The position numbers and the translations under genes were made by a program. A stretch of DNA of 18,454 nt, taken from positions 1 through 18,454 of the forward strand of contig CAYPQD010000050.1 of NCBI GenBank assembly GCA_964412785.1, read 5' to 3'. Source of the DNA: UBA5336 sp964412785. Lineage in GTDB: Bacteria; Pseudomonadota; Alphaproteobacteria; Caulobacterales; Hyphomonadaceae. The stretch's first letter is position 1. Every line of letters starts with the position of its first letter. The notes below the pieces were generated by a model that worked only from the letters and a program-made list of their open reading frames with translations, was not told where the DNA came from and did not search any database. Positions 5,769-15,104 of the stretch are shown one piece after another.

Positions 5769-8398
5769 CCCAGGTCTCCGCCGCCCAGTCCTTCGTGAAT
5801 ATCGGTGAGCGCACCAATGTCACCGGCTCGGCCCGCTTCCGCAAGCTGGTTGCCGCCGGCGACTATGCCGCCGCCGTGGAGGTCGCACGCCAGCAGGTGG
5901 AAAACGGCGCACAGATGATCGACGTCAACATGGATGAGGGCCTGCTCGATTCGCAGGCGGCCATGGTGACCTTCCTCAGCCTGATCGCGGCCGAGCCGGA
6001 TATCGCACGCGTGCCCGTTATGGTCGACAGTTCCAAATGGTCGGTGATCGAGGCCGGCCTGCAATGCGTTCAGGGCAAGGCGGTGGTCAATTCCATCTCG
6101 CTGAAGGAGGGCGAGGGGCCGTTCCTGGAGCAGGCCCGCACCTGCCTTGCCTATGGCGCCGCGGTCGTGGTCATGGCGTTCGACGAAAAGGGCCAGGCCG
6201 ATACCGCACCGCGCAAGGTGGCGATCTGCCAGCGCGCCTACCGGCTGCTGACAGAAGACGCCGGTCTGCCGCCGGAAGACATCATTTTCGATCCCAACAT
6301 CTTTGCCGTGGCAACCGGCATTGCAGAACACAACACTTACGCGCTGGATTTCATCGAGGCGGTCCGCGAGATCCGGGCGACCTGCCCCGGCGCCCACGTC
6401 TCCGGCGGGCTGTCGAACATTTCCTTCAGCTTCCGTGGAAACGAGCCGGTCCGCCGGGCGATGCACTCGGTGTTTCTCTACCATGCGATCCCCGCCGGCA
6501 TGGACATGGGCATCGTCAATGCCGGCCAGCTCGATATCTATGACGAGATTGACGGGGCGCTGCGCGAGCGTGTCGAGGACGTGATCCTCAACCGCCGTGA
6601 GGATGCCACAGAACGCCTCGTCGAGATCGCCGAGCAGTACCGCGGCGGCGCCGCGCGCATCTCCGTGAAGGACATGAGCTGGCGCGAGCGAACGGTCGAG
6701 GCTCGGCTGTCCCACGCGTTGATCCACGGCATCGCCGATTTCATCGAAGAGGATACCGAGGCCGCGCGCCAGGCGCTCGGCCGTCCCCTCGACGTGATCG
6801 AGGGCCCGCTGATGGACGGCATGAACACCGTTGGCGACCTGTTCGGCGCCGGCAAGATGTTCCTGCCGCAGGTGGTGAAGTCGGCACGGGTGATGAAACG
6901 CGCCGTCGCCCATTTGGAACCCTACCTGGCGGCGGAAAAGACCGGAGCACGGACCAAGGGCAAGGTGCTGCTCGCCACCGTGAAAGGCGATGTCCACGAT
7001 ATCGGCAAGAACATTGTCGGTGTGGTGCTGGGCTGTAATGGCTATGATATCGTCGACCTTGGCGTCATGGTGCCGGGCGAGACGATTCTCGATACCGCGA
7101 TATGTGAGGGCTGCCACATGATCGGGCTGTCGGGCCTGATCACGCCAAGCCTCGACGAGATGGTGCAGGTCGCCGGCGAGATGGCGCGGCGTGGTATGAC
7201 ACTGCCGCTGCTGATCGGCGGTGCGACGACCAGCCCGGCGCATACCGCGGTGAAGATCGAACCGGCCTACGCGGCGGCTCCCGTTGTGCATGTCCGCGAT
7301 GCCAGCCGCGCGGTCGGCGTCGTCGGCCAGCTGATGAGCGAACGCGACAGGCCGGTCCTCTGGGAGACCATGCGCCAGCGCTACCGCCAGCTGCGCGAGT
7401 CACGCTCGGGCGGGCCGCCGACCCGGCGCCTGGCGCTTGCCGAAGCCAGGGCGCGGCGCTTTGACCCGCTAGCCGGCCACGTCGCAACCCCGGCGCCAAG
7501 CTTTACCGGGGTGCGCACGCTGGAGGATTTCGACCTCGCTGAGCTCTCCCGCTTCATCGACTGGACGCCCTACTTTGCGAGCTGGGATCTTGCCGGCCGG
7601 TACCCGGCGATCCTTGAGGACGAGGTGGTCGGCGAGGCGGCCCGCGACCTCTGGTGCGAAACCGAGGCCATGCTGAAGCAGGTGATTGGCGAGCGCTGGT
7701 TCACGCCAAAGGCAGTCGTCGGCTTCTGGGGCGCCGGGGCTGACGGTGACGACATCCGGCTGGAGGATGGCAGCGTGCTGCATACGCTGCGCCAGCAGAT
7801 GCCCAAGACCAATGAGCGGGCCAACCTGGCGCTCGCCGACTTCATCCGTCCGCACGGCGGTGACCATGTCGGTGCATTCTGCGTCACCGCCGGGCCGGAG
7901 GCCGACCGGCTGGCCCGCGAGTTCGAGGCGGCGGGCGATGACTACCGCGCGATCATGGTGAAGGCGCTGGCCGACCGCTTCGCAGAAGCGATGGCGGAAT
8001 ATGTGCACTGGAAGGTGCGCTGCGAGCTCTGGGGCTATGCTCCCCGGGAGTCCCTCGACAACGCGGCCCTGATTGCCGAGGCCTATCGCGGCATCCGGCC
8101 GGCGCCCGGCTATCCGGCCCAGCCTGACCATACCGAAAAGGCGACGATCTTCCGTCTCCTGCAGGCCGAGGCGCGGATCGGCGTCTGCCTTACCACCAGC
8201 TTCGCCATGGACCCTGCTCCGAGCGTTTCGGGGCTGTACCTTGCCCATCCGGAGGCCGCGTACTTCGCCGTCGGCCGGATTGCGCGCGACCAGGTGGAGG
8301 ACTATGCCGCCCGCAAGGGCTGGGACCTGCGCACTGCCGAGCGCTGGCTCGCGCCCATCCTCGCCTACGACCCGTTCGAGCAGGTTGCAGCGGAATAG
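5765..8398 (+). CDS. metH: methionine synthase, folate, cobalamin and reactivation part (split MetH, C-terminal part)
   Basis: This 877-residue protein carries the rest of cobalamin-dependent methionine synthase. Residues ~1-300 are the methyltetrahydrofolate (pterin-binding) barrel, starting FVNIGERTNVTGSARF, with VDSSKWSVIEAGL and FDPNIFAVATGI. Residues ~300-395 are the helical cap, ~396-548 the B12-binding fold with DVHDIGKN, and ~550-877 the SAM-binding reactivation domain with RPAPGYP (Arg778, Tyr783) and YFAVGRIARDQVEDYA near the end. The cobalt-ligating His411 becomes residue 759 if the 348 residues of the first half are added, the same number as in Escherichia coli. The summed length of 1225 is close to that enzyme's 1227. 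The split thus lost nothing. It starts in an ATGA overlap with the sulfotransferase-like gene and ends the operon. Confidence 0.94.
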   Translation: MTQVSAAQSFVNIGERTNVTGSARFRKLVAAGDYAAAVEVARQQVENGAQMIDVNMDEGLLDSQAAMVTFLSLIAAEPDIARVPVMVDSSKWSVIEAGLQCVQGKAVVNSISLKEGEGPFLEQARTCLAYGAAVVVMAFDEKGQADTAPRKVAICQRAYRLLTEDAGLPPEDIIFDPNIFAVATGIAEHNTYALDFIEAVREIRATCPGAHVSGGLSNISFSFRGNEPVRRAMHSVFLYHAIPAGMDMGIVNAGQLDIYDEIDGALRERVEDVILNRREDATERLVEIAEQYRGGAARISVKDMSWRERTVEARLSHALIHGIADFIEEDTEAARQALGRPLDVIEGPLMDGMNTVGDLFGAGKMFLPQVVKSARVMKRAVAHLEPYLAAEKTGARTKGKVLLATVKGDVHDIGKNIVGVVLGCNGYDIVDLGVMVPGETILDTAICEGCHMIGLSGLITPSLDEMVQVAGEMARRGMTLPLLIGGATTSPAHTAVKIEPAYAAAPVVHVRDASRAVGVVGQLMSERDRPVLWETMRQRYRQLRESRSGGPPTRRLALAEARARRFDPLAGHVATPAPSFTGVRTLEDFDLAELSRFIDWTPYFASWDLAGRYPAILEDEVVGEAARDLWCETEAMLKQVIGERWFTPKAVVGFWGAGADGDDIRLEDGSVLHTLRQQMPKTNERANLALADFIRPHGGDHVGAFCVTAGPEADRLAREFEAAGDDYRAIMVKALADRFAEAMAEYVHWKVRCELWGYAPRESLDNAALIAEAYRGIRPAPGYPAQPDHTEKATIFRLLQAEARIGVCLTTSFAMDPAPSVSGLYLAHPEAAYFAVGRIARDQVEDYAARKGWDLRTAERWLAPILAYDPFEQVAAE

Positions 8399-8420
8399 GG
8401 CGGTTTGCGCCCAAGCCGCC
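8399..8420. terminator. hairpin filling the gap between convergent metH and rcdA
   Basis: GGCGGTTTG (8399-8407) pairs with CAAGCCGCC (8412-8420), nine pairs with one T-G wobble, around a four-base loop CGCC. The stem begins at the base after the metH stop and ends on the outer base of the rcdA stop codon. No T run follows on either strand, so it may act as a bidirectional RNA 3'-end stabiliser or an atypical terminator. Confidence 0.55.
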
Positions 8421-8947
8421 TACCGCGCCCGGCGCCAGACGGAAAGCGGATCGAACGTGCCGCGGTCAGCGGCCTCGCGCAGGCGGGCGATCTGCTGGTT
8501 GACCGGGCTTTCGACCGCCTGCGCAGGCCCGTAGAGCGCAAGATCGAGCCGGCAGATCCGCTCATAGAGCGCCTCGGTGCGCCGGACCAGTTCAAGGAAA
8601 TGCTCCGGCAGGCCAAGGCCCGTCTGCGCATCCGCATTGAGCGCCGGTTCGTCCCTCGTGATCCGGTATTTCGGCAGGGCTGCATCCTGCTGCGGCATGT
8701 CACCGTCACGGACTGCACGCTGCATCACCAGCCAGCTCGCCGCCTGCATCAGCCGGGTCGTGAGATCCATGCTCCAGGCGGCATAGGTGAGGCTTGCTTC
8801 CCGCGGCAGCCTTGACGAGGCATCCCGGCCCGGGCCGTCGAGATAGGCCGCGGTTTCCTCAACCAGCGCCATGCCTTCGGCGAATACACGATCAAACAGG
8901 CGGTCCGACGCAAAGGGCCTGGCTTTGTCCGACCTTGCTTCGGCCAT
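8420..8947 (-). CDS. rcdA: RcdA-family protein (DUF1465), adaptor of regulated proteolysis
   Basis: This 175-residue, mostly helical protein matches the DUF1465/RcdA family. In Caulobacter RcdA helps deliver the cell-cycle regulator CtrA and other substrates to ClpXP, together with PopA and CpdR. Recognisable stretches are FAEGMALVEETAAYLDGPGR (22-41), SRLPREASLTYAAWSMDLTTRLMQAASWL (about 45-73) and the KYRITRDEP loop. The C-terminal ~25 residues are polar, as expected for the flexible tail. ATG 8947 is chosen over ATG 8989: AGGAG lies nine bases before it, and the resulting length fits Caulobacter RcdA (about 173). It is downstream of the DUF1192 gene on the same strand by 71 bases. Conservation here says nothing about whether CtrA itself is the substrate. 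Confidence 0.83.
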   Translation of the reverse strand: MAEARSDKARPFASDRLFDRVFAEGMALVEETAAYLDGPGRDASSRLPREASLTYAAWSMDLTTRLMQAASWLVMQRAVRDGDMPQQDAALPKYRITRDEPALNADAQTGLGLPEHFLELVRRTEALYERICRLDLALYGPAQAVESPVNQQIARLREAADRGTFDPLSVWRRAR

Positions 8948-9018
8948 CAGTGCACGCTCCTGCCTGTCGGAATCCTCACCGCGACCCATGACCTAGACCG
9001 ATCCTTCTTTCCGAGACT

Positions 9019-9198
9019 TTAATTCTCAGCGCCACCGAACAAGGCGTCCGCGGCTGCGCGCTGCGCCTCCTTGGCGCCGAGCAGGCGCTCGCACTCTGCG
9101 ATCTGCGTCCTCAGTGCCGCGATTCGGACCTTCAGGTCGTCAATGGAAAGCCGCTCAAGTGGGGTATCGGGTCGCTCTGCCGGCGCCGGTTCCTCCAT
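9019..9198 (-). CDS. small DUF1192 protein
   Basis: This 59-residue acidic protein reads MEEPAPAERPDTPLERLSID at its start, followed by a helix of the type LKVRIAALRTQIAECERLL (22-40). It ends in a short helix with GGAEN. This is the DUF1192 pattern: an N-terminal proline-rich tail, a conserved LS(I/V)DDL turn, and a predicted coiled coil. Function is unknown. The family is confined, as far as I know, to Alphaproteobacteria and is commonly found next to rcdA and a quinone oxidoreductase, exactly as here. AAGG lies about ten bases upstream of the ATG. It is divergent from the oxidoreductase with 83 bases between the two starts, which must hold both promoters. Confidence 0.8.
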   Translation of the reverse strand: MEEPAPAERPDTPLERLSIDDLKVRIAALRTQIAECERLLGAKEAQRAAADALFGGAEN

Positions 9199-9281
9199 GG
9201 TGCACGCCTTGCCTGTTGCCTGAAGGCAGGAAACCCTATGCTTCCTCCATGGACAAGGCGAAACATGACAGGACGGTTACC

Positions 9282-10249
9282 ATGCACGCCATCGAGACCA
9301 CGGCCGACAGCCCCCTGAGACTGGTCGAGCGGCCCCTGCCCGAGCCGGGACCCGGGCAGGTGCGGATCGCAATCCGCGCCGCCGGCCTCAATCGCGGCGA
9401 CCTCCTGCAACGGCGCGGACTCTATCCGCCGCCGAAGGGGGCCAGCGACGTGATGGGCCTGGAATGCGCCGGCGTCATCGACGCGCTCGGCGAGGGCGTT
9501 GACCGCTGGACAACCGGCGCGCGGGTCGCCGCCCTGCTGCCCGGTGGAGGGTATGCCACACACACGCTTGCCGATGAGGGCTGCCTTCTGCCAATTCCCG
9601 ACGGTCTCAGCTTTACCGAAGCCGCCTGCCTGCCCGAGGCGATGATGACCGTGTGGGCGAATGTCTTCCTGCGCTGCGACCTGAAACAGGGCGAAGCGTT
9701 TCTCTGCCAGGGGGGCACAAGTGGCATCGGTGTCATGGCGATCCAGATGGCAAGGCTGGCCGGCGCCGATCCGGTATTTGCAACCGCCGGCAGCGACGCG
9801 AAATGCGCCCTCATGCGTGAGCTTGGCGCAACCCACGCGATCAACTACCGACTGGGCAGCTTCGCCGAAATCGTCAGGGCGGAGGGCGGCGCCGATGTCA
9901 TACTCGACATGGTCGGCGGCGATTATGTTGCGCAGCATATCGAGGTGGCGAAACCCGATGGACGCATCTGTAACATCGCGTACCAGGCGGGCTCGAAGGT
10001 GACCATCGACCTGATGCGGCTGATGCTGAAGCGCCTCGTGCTGACCGGCACCACACTCCGCGCGCGCACGCCCGCGGAAAAACGCCGGATCCGCGATGCA
10101 ATCGAGCGCGATTTCTGGCCAGCCGTGGCCGACGGGCGCCTCCGCACCGTCATCGACTCCACCTTCCCGCTGGACAATGCAGAGGCCGCGCAGGCGCGGA
10201 TGAGCGCGGGTGGCCATTCCGGCAAGATCATCCTCACCGTGGAGCCCGG

Positions 10250-10253
<4 letters not shown>
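9282..10253 (+). CDS. NAD(P)H quinone oxidoreductase, PIG3/zeta-crystallin type
   Basis: This 323-residue protein of the medium-chain dehydrogenase superfamily is of the zinc-free quinone oxidoreductase branch (PIG3 type). It starts with the GroES-like domain (RIAIRAAGLNRGDLLQRRGLYPPPKGASDVMGLECAGVI). A nucleotide-binding Rossmann domain has the loop GGTSGIG at 144-150. GATHAINYR and ADVILDMVGGDY are typical of the family, as is KRLVLTGTTLRARTPAEK. The zinc-binding residues of alcohol dehydrogenases are absent. It would reduce quinones or related electrophiles with NADPH in the cytoplasm; the substrate is uncertain. ATG 9282 is chosen over ATG 9249 because AGGA lies eight bases upstream. Its stop overlaps tsaD by four bases. 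Confidence 0.88.
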
Positions 10254-11338
<1,085 letters not shown>

Positions 11339-11342
11339 ACGC

Positions 11343-12266
11343 TCAGATCGCCAGTCCCCTCGGCGCGATCTGTTCCAGCTCAGCCATTTGCGCCGGCGCT
11401 GTCTCAAGGACCGTGCGGGCGTCGAGGTCGAAGGTGACCGCCACCGCCTCGCTGGTCATCCACGCCCGACCGCTCACCGGGTCGAGCGCCCAATGGACGA
11501 GGGAGTGGAACTTGCGCTCCACCCGCGCCAGTGAGGAGCGCACCTCGAACAGGTCGCCCGGCTTGGGCCAGCGGCGGTAGACCAGGCGGTATTCCAGAAC
11601 GGCCGCGCCCATCCGCTTGCCACCGGCGCCAGCGGCCACGCGCTCACGCCAGTCATACAACAGGTTCGGAACGGCGTCTGACACCCGGCCCATGAACCAG
11701 GGCGCCCAAATCCGCCCATGCACGTCGCACTGGCCGGGTAATACCATCCCCATCCCGATGACCGGGACGCCGAGCGCGTCTGCCTCGTCGAGGGTGACCT
11801 CGCCCTCCGGAAGGCACGGCCCGCCGGGCTGCAGGCTGCGCGGCTCTGTGTCCTCCGGCGGGGTGCCTGAGAGTGCCGCGATCGCCTCGCGCGTGCGCCG
11901 GCTCCAGGGGAAGGGACGGCCGCTCGCCGCCTCTGCGTGGACCAGCCGGGTCCGGAAGGCTGCCGCAGGGGTGCCATCGCCATGGCGCATGTCCTGATAG
12001 ACGAGGACATCGTCCTTTCCCGCCTCCAGAATGCAGGCTTGCATTGACAGGGGGCGGCCGGGCAGGACCTCGCGGATGAAGCGGATATGCTGGTCGACCG
12101 GGATCAGCGTCGACGTGGCGCCGGCGCGAAACGGGCGCGGCAGCTTCATCGCATGGGCCAGTGCGCCGAGCCCCTCCATTGCCTTCTCGACATAGACGCG
12201 CACATTCATGTGCCCCATCTCGTCGCAGTCCCAAGTGTTGGCGCTGCCCTGCCAGACCGTGATCAT
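11343..12266 (-). CDS. double hot-dog thioesterase-like protein
   Basis: This 307-residue protein looks like two fused hot-dog folds, as in acyl-CoA thioesterases of the 4HBT-like superfamily. The N-terminal half carries the active-site signature WDCDEMGHMN (12-21), followed by the long helix and the TSTLIPVDQHIRFIREVLPGRPL strand region. The C-terminal half has a degenerate copy, CDVHGRIWAPWFMGRVSDA (180-198), with AVLEYRLVYRRWPKPGDLFEVRSS as its strand region. It probably hydrolyses an acyl-CoA thioester in the cytoplasm; the acyl group cannot be read from sequence. AGAGG lies about ten bases before ATG 12266. It is last in the minus-strand run, 68 bases after the small exported protein, and convergent with tsaD. 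Confidence 0.7.
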   Translation of the reverse strand: MITVWQGSANTWDCDEMGHMNVRVYVEKAMEGLGALAHAMKLPRPFRAGATSTLIPVDQHIRFIREVLPGRPLSMQACILEAGKDDVLVYQDMRHGDGTPAAAFRTRLVHAEAASGRPFPWSRRTREAIAALSGTPPEDTEPRSLQPGGPCLPEGEVTLDEADALGVPVIGMGMVLPGQCDVHGRIWAPWFMGRVSDAVPNLLYDWRERVAAGAGGKRMGAAVLEYRLVYRRWPKPGDLFEVRSSLARVERKFHSLVHWALDPVSGRAWMTSEAVAVTFDLDARTVLETAPAQMAELEQIAPRGLAI

Positions 12267-12334
12267 CCGCGTGCCGCCTCTGAAACTCCCAAGGCCATGA
12301 CGGGTAGCCTGAAGGGCCCGATTCTGGAAGCGGG

Positions 12335-12778
12335 TCAGGATATCGCCGGGTTCGGCCGACAGTCGGGCGGCGCCGCGTCAGCCTCCACGGCCCGAAGACG
12401 CGCGGTCGCCACGGCGTTACCCCCTAGCTGGTAGTCGAGGACGAGCACCATCCCATCGGCCCGGTAGTCGACCTGCACGCGCGGCATGCAGCGCCCTTCG
12501 GGATCATCGGTGATGATCTCGTCACGGTCAGCATCGCCGCCCGACAAGGGCGGATGGTGTACGCCGGCGCAGAGGCCCGGATAGCTGACCCGGAAGACAC
12601 CGCCGGGCCGCGCCGTGTCGATCACCACGGCATAGGGGGCAAAGCCCGGCTGGTCGACGCAACCGGCCCAGGCGCGCGCACCGAGGGCCATCTCGATCCC
12701 GGCGCCGTCAGCGCAAGCCGTCGCCATCAGGGCGCCTGCTGCCAGCGCGCAGCCGAGGAGCCGTGCCTTCAGGTGCAT
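12335..12778 (-). CDS. small exported cysteine-containing protein, unknown function
   Basis: This 147-residue protein is not recognised. Residues 1-24 form a signal peptide (KARLLGCALAAGALMATACADG). The MATAC segment could be a weak lipobox (Cys22) or a signal peptidase I site after ACA. The mature part has four cysteines, Cys40, Cys70, Cys97 and Cys140, suggesting two disulfides in the periplasm. It also has AWAGC, GLCAGVHHPP, and a VQVDYRADGMVLVLDYQLGG strand pair. The start overlaps the end of zur by ten bases, so its translation is probably coupled to that regulator. A role in zinc handling is only guilt by association. It could equally be a general periplasmic or lipid-anchored protein. 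Confidence 0.65.
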   Translation of the reverse strand: MHLKARLLGCALAAGALMATACADGAGIEMALGARAWAGCVDQPGFAPYAVVIDTARPGGVFRVSYPGLCAGVHHPPLSGGDADRDEIITDDPEGRCMPRVQVDYRADGMVLVLDYQLGGNAVATARLRAVEADAAPPDCRPNPAIS

Positions 12779-13248
12779 GCGCTACAGATCCCGCGGACCT
12801 CAATCACCGCGTGCGACACGCGAAAGCCTGCGGCCGCGGCGTCGGCGCGCAGGGCATCGCTTGTCGCCACCGCATCGAGCTCTTCCGCTACGCAGCAACT
12901 CTTGCAGATCAGGAAAACGGCCGAATGGCCATGCCGGGCATGACCGCAGGGCACGTACGCGTTGAGGCTCTCGATCTTGTGGGCGAGCCCCACCTTCTGC
13001 AGAAAATCGAGCGCACGATAGACTGTCGGTGGTTTGGCTGCGCCCTCACCGCCGAGCTTGCCGAGCAGGTCGTAGGCCTTGGCCGGCTCGCTGCTTTCGG
13101 CAAGCAGGCGCAGCACCTTCCGCCGGATCGGCGTCATCCGCTGGCCGCGCGCCTCGGCCAGCGCGTCAGCTTCGATGAGGAACGCCTCGACATCGGCCGG
13201 GCTGCAGGGCCGGCTGGCGTGAAGGTGCGGATCAAATTGGGCCATCAT
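12769..13248 (-). CDS. zur: Fur-family zinc-responsive regulator Zur
   Basis: This 159-residue protein is a Fur-superfamily metalloregulator, best fitting Zur. It has the winged helix MTPIRRKVLRLLAESSEPAKAYDLL (38-62) with KPPTVYRALDFLQKVGL (72-88). The metal-binding half has HARHGH (His103, 106, 108). Two CxxC pairs form the structural zinc site: Cys115/118 and Cys154/157 at the very C-terminus. It would repress zinc uptake genes when zinc is bound. The frame is open upstream to 13446, but homology begins near MMAQ at 13248 (or 13245). No ribosome-binding site is visible, and TATAGC sits just before the ATG, so a leaderless message is possible. Its stop overlaps the next gene by ten bases. 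Fur or a peroxide sensor is less likely. Confidence 0.85.
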   Translation of the reverse strand: MMAQFDPHLHASRPCSPADVEAFLIEADALAEARGQRMTPIRRKVLRLLAESSEPAKAYDLLGKLGGEGAAKPPTVYRALDFLQKVGLAHKIESLNAYVPCGHARHGHSAVFLICKSCCVAEELDAVATSDALRADAAAAGFRVSHAVIEVRGICSACT

Positions 13249-13303
13249 CGCTATAGTCGGACGCGCCGGTCGAAAAGTGAAGGGGCCGGGCTGTCGCGCG
13301 CCG

Positions 13304-13906
13304 TCAGCCCGTTCTGTCCGCGCCAGCCCGCAGGAAGAACAGCGGCACCTGGCCTGCCTCTGTCGCCGCCCAGTCGAGCACCTCGTCATGCGCCTCGGCA
13401 GGCAGACTTTCGACCATCTGCGCACGATACGCGATACCGCAGGCAAACACCCGGCCGCCGGACCTCAGCCCGGCAAGCGCCCGGTCATAATGGCCCTTGC
13501 CATAGCCCAGCCTGTGGCCGAGCCGGTCGAACGCAAGCAGCGGAACCAGCACCAGGGTGGGCGGCAATTCGGGGGCATCCTCCGGAGGTTGCAACAGGCC
13601 GAACGACGCGGCCTCCAGCGGTTCACCGAACGACCAGGCCCTGAAGGTCATCGCCCCGTCAGGCTCGATGCGCGGCAAGGCGAGGCTCGCCCCCGATTTC
13701 TCGAGCCGGCGCATCAGCGGTTCCGGGTCAAGCTCGCTGCCGATCGCTCGGTAGCCGGCCACCGCCGGGCCATAGCGCTCCAGCAGCCGGGCGGGAAACC
13801 CGTCCGCGAGCCTGGCGGCGGCGTCCGGATCCCGGGCGGCCATCTCGGCGCGCAGTGTGCGAAGGCGCGTGCGCAGGGCGCTCTTGTCGAGGCGTGGCCT
13901 GTTCAC
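13304..13906 (-). CDS. 5-formyltetrahydrofolate cyclo-ligase
   Basis: This 200-residue protein uses ATP to convert 5-formyltetrahydrofolate to 5,10-methenyltetrahydrofolate, returning an inhibitory folate to the one-carbon pool. Family marks are KSALRTRLRTLRAEM at the N-terminus and the phosphate/folate loop FDRLGHRLGYGKGHYDR (126-142). VPLLAFD precedes the loop, and the C-terminal half has GIAYRAQMVESLPAEAHD. The start is taken as GTG 13906, which overlaps the rlmN stop (GTGA). This gives the usual family length, whereas the earlier ATG at 14080 lies inside rlmN. The ribosome-binding site is weak, in line with translational coupling. In other Proteobacteria this gene often sits by zapA and 6S RNA; that arrangement is not present here. 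Confidence 0.9.
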   Translation of the reverse strand: MNRPRLDKSALRTRLRTLRAEMAARDPDAAARLADGFPARLLERYGPAVAGYRAIGSELDPEPLMRRLEKSGASLALPRIEPDGAMTFRAWSFGEPLEAASFGLLQPPEDAPELPPTLVLVPLLAFDRLGHRLGYGKGHYDRALAGLRSGGRVFACGIAYRAQMVESLPAEAHDEVLDWAATEAGQVPLFFLRAGADRTG

Positions 13907-15054
13907 TCGCCCGCCAGCTCCGCGCGCCGTCGGTCTGCCGCCGAGACCTTTACACTGTCTGAGCGCAGCTGCCCGCAGGCAGCGAAGATGTCCCGTCCGC
14001 GCGGGGTGCGGATCGGCGAGGCATAGCCCGCCCGGTTCAGCACTTCGGCAAACGCCTCGATCGTGTCCCAGTCGGAGCATTGATAGGGCGCCCCCGGCCA
14101 GGGATTGAACGGGATCAGATTGATCTTGGACGGCACGCCGCGCATCAGCCTGACAAGGTCGCGGGCCTCAGCAAGGCTGTCATTGACGCCCTTCAGCATG
14201 ACGTATTCGAATGTCACGCGTTTCGCGTTTGACAGGTCCGGATAGGCCCGGATTGCTTCGAACAGGGTCTTCAGATCATATTTCCGGTTGATCGGAACGA
14301 TCTCGTCGCGCAGGTCGTCGCGAACTGCGTGCAGGGAGATTGCCAGCATCGCCCCGGTGCGTGTCCCGAGCTCAGGGATTTGCGGCGCCACACCCGCCGT
14401 CGACACCGTGATCCGGCGGCGGCCGATGGCAATGCCATCGCCATCGGATATGGTGTCGATCGCCTCGGCGACCTGATCGAGATTGTAGAGCGGCTCGCCC
14501 ATCCCCATGAAGACAATGTTGGTGAGCCGACGGTTTTCCGTCGAGGTCGGCCATTCGCCCAGCGCATCGCGCGCGATCAGCACCTGGGCAACGATCTCGC
14601 TGGCTGTCAGGTTGCGCACGAGCTTCTGTGTTCCGGTATGGCAGAAGGTACAGTTGAGCGTGCAGCCGACCTGCGAGGACACGCAAAGCGCGCCGGCCTT
14701 GCCGACATCGGGGATGTAGACGCTCTCTCCTTCGATGCCGGGAGCAAAGCGCACGAGCCATTTCTGCGTGCCGTCCACCGACACAAGGTGTTCGGCGATT
14801 TCCGGACGCGCAAGGCTGAACCGCTCGGCAAGCTGCGCCCGCAGGTCCTTGGCAATGTCGGTCATGCCGTCAAACTGGAGAGCACCGAAATGGTGCAGCC
14901 AGCGGCGCAGCTGGCTGGCGCGCATTCCCGCCTGTTTCGCAGGCAGACCAAGCGCCTCCATCTCCGCCTTGAGCGCCGGCACGGAAAGGCCGGCGAGCGG
15001 TCGGCGGGAAGCCTGTGCGGCGGGCCGGCGGGAGAGGTCTAGCGGCATGGACAT
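13903..15054 (-). CDS. rlmN: 23S rRNA/tRNA adenine-C2 methyltransferase RlmN
   Basis: This 383-residue radical SAM enzyme methylates C2 of A2503 in 23S rRNA and A37 in some tRNAs. The iron-sulfur motif CTLNCTFC gives Cys131, Cys135 and Cys138. Cys124 in GALCVSSQ and Cys360 in RGRDIFAACGQL match the two methyl-transfer cysteines of the Escherichia coli enzyme (118 and 355, from memory). Spacing from Cys124 to Cys131 is seven, as in that enzyme. NIVFMGMGEPLYN (SAM contact) and ISLHAVRDDLRDEIVPINRKY are also present. The N-terminal helical domain, about 20-100, is complete. ATG 15054 or the ATG two codons later may be the start; no strong ribosome-binding site distinguishes them. The gene is 50 bases downstream of the IalB-like gene. 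Confidence 0.96.
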   Translation of the reverse strand: MSMPLDLSRRPAAQASRRPLAGLSVPALKAEMEALGLPAKQAGMRASQLRRWLHHFGALQFDGMTDIAKDLRAQLAERFSLARPEIAEHLVSVDGTQKWLVRFAPGIEGESVYIPDVGKAGALCVSSQVGCTLNCTFCHTGTQKLVRNLTASEIVAQVLIARDALGEWPTSTENRRLTNIVFMGMGEPLYNLDQVAEAIDTISDGDGIAIGRRRITVSTAGVAPQIPELGTRTGAMLAISLHAVRDDLRDEIVPINRKYDLKTLFEAIRAYPDLSNAKRVTFEYVMLKGVNDSLAEARDLVRLMRGVPSKINLIPFNPWPGAPYQCSDWDTIEAFAEVLNRAGYASPIRTPRGRDIFAACGQLRSDSVKVSAADRRRAELAGE

Positions 15055-15104
15055 ACGCCGTCAGATAGTGGATTTCCCGACCGATTGCGAGCGTGCGGCG
15101 GGCT

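Noticed and set aside
5735..7291. Long 518-codon minus-strand frame
   Set aside because: It lies wholly opposite the folate and cobalamin modules of MetH; its His/Gln/Arg-rich translation is typical of an antisense shadow.
13249..13303. 6S RNA next to the cyclo-ligase gene, as in many Proteobacteria
   Set aside because: The gap is only 55 bases and the other side overlaps rlmN, so there is no room.
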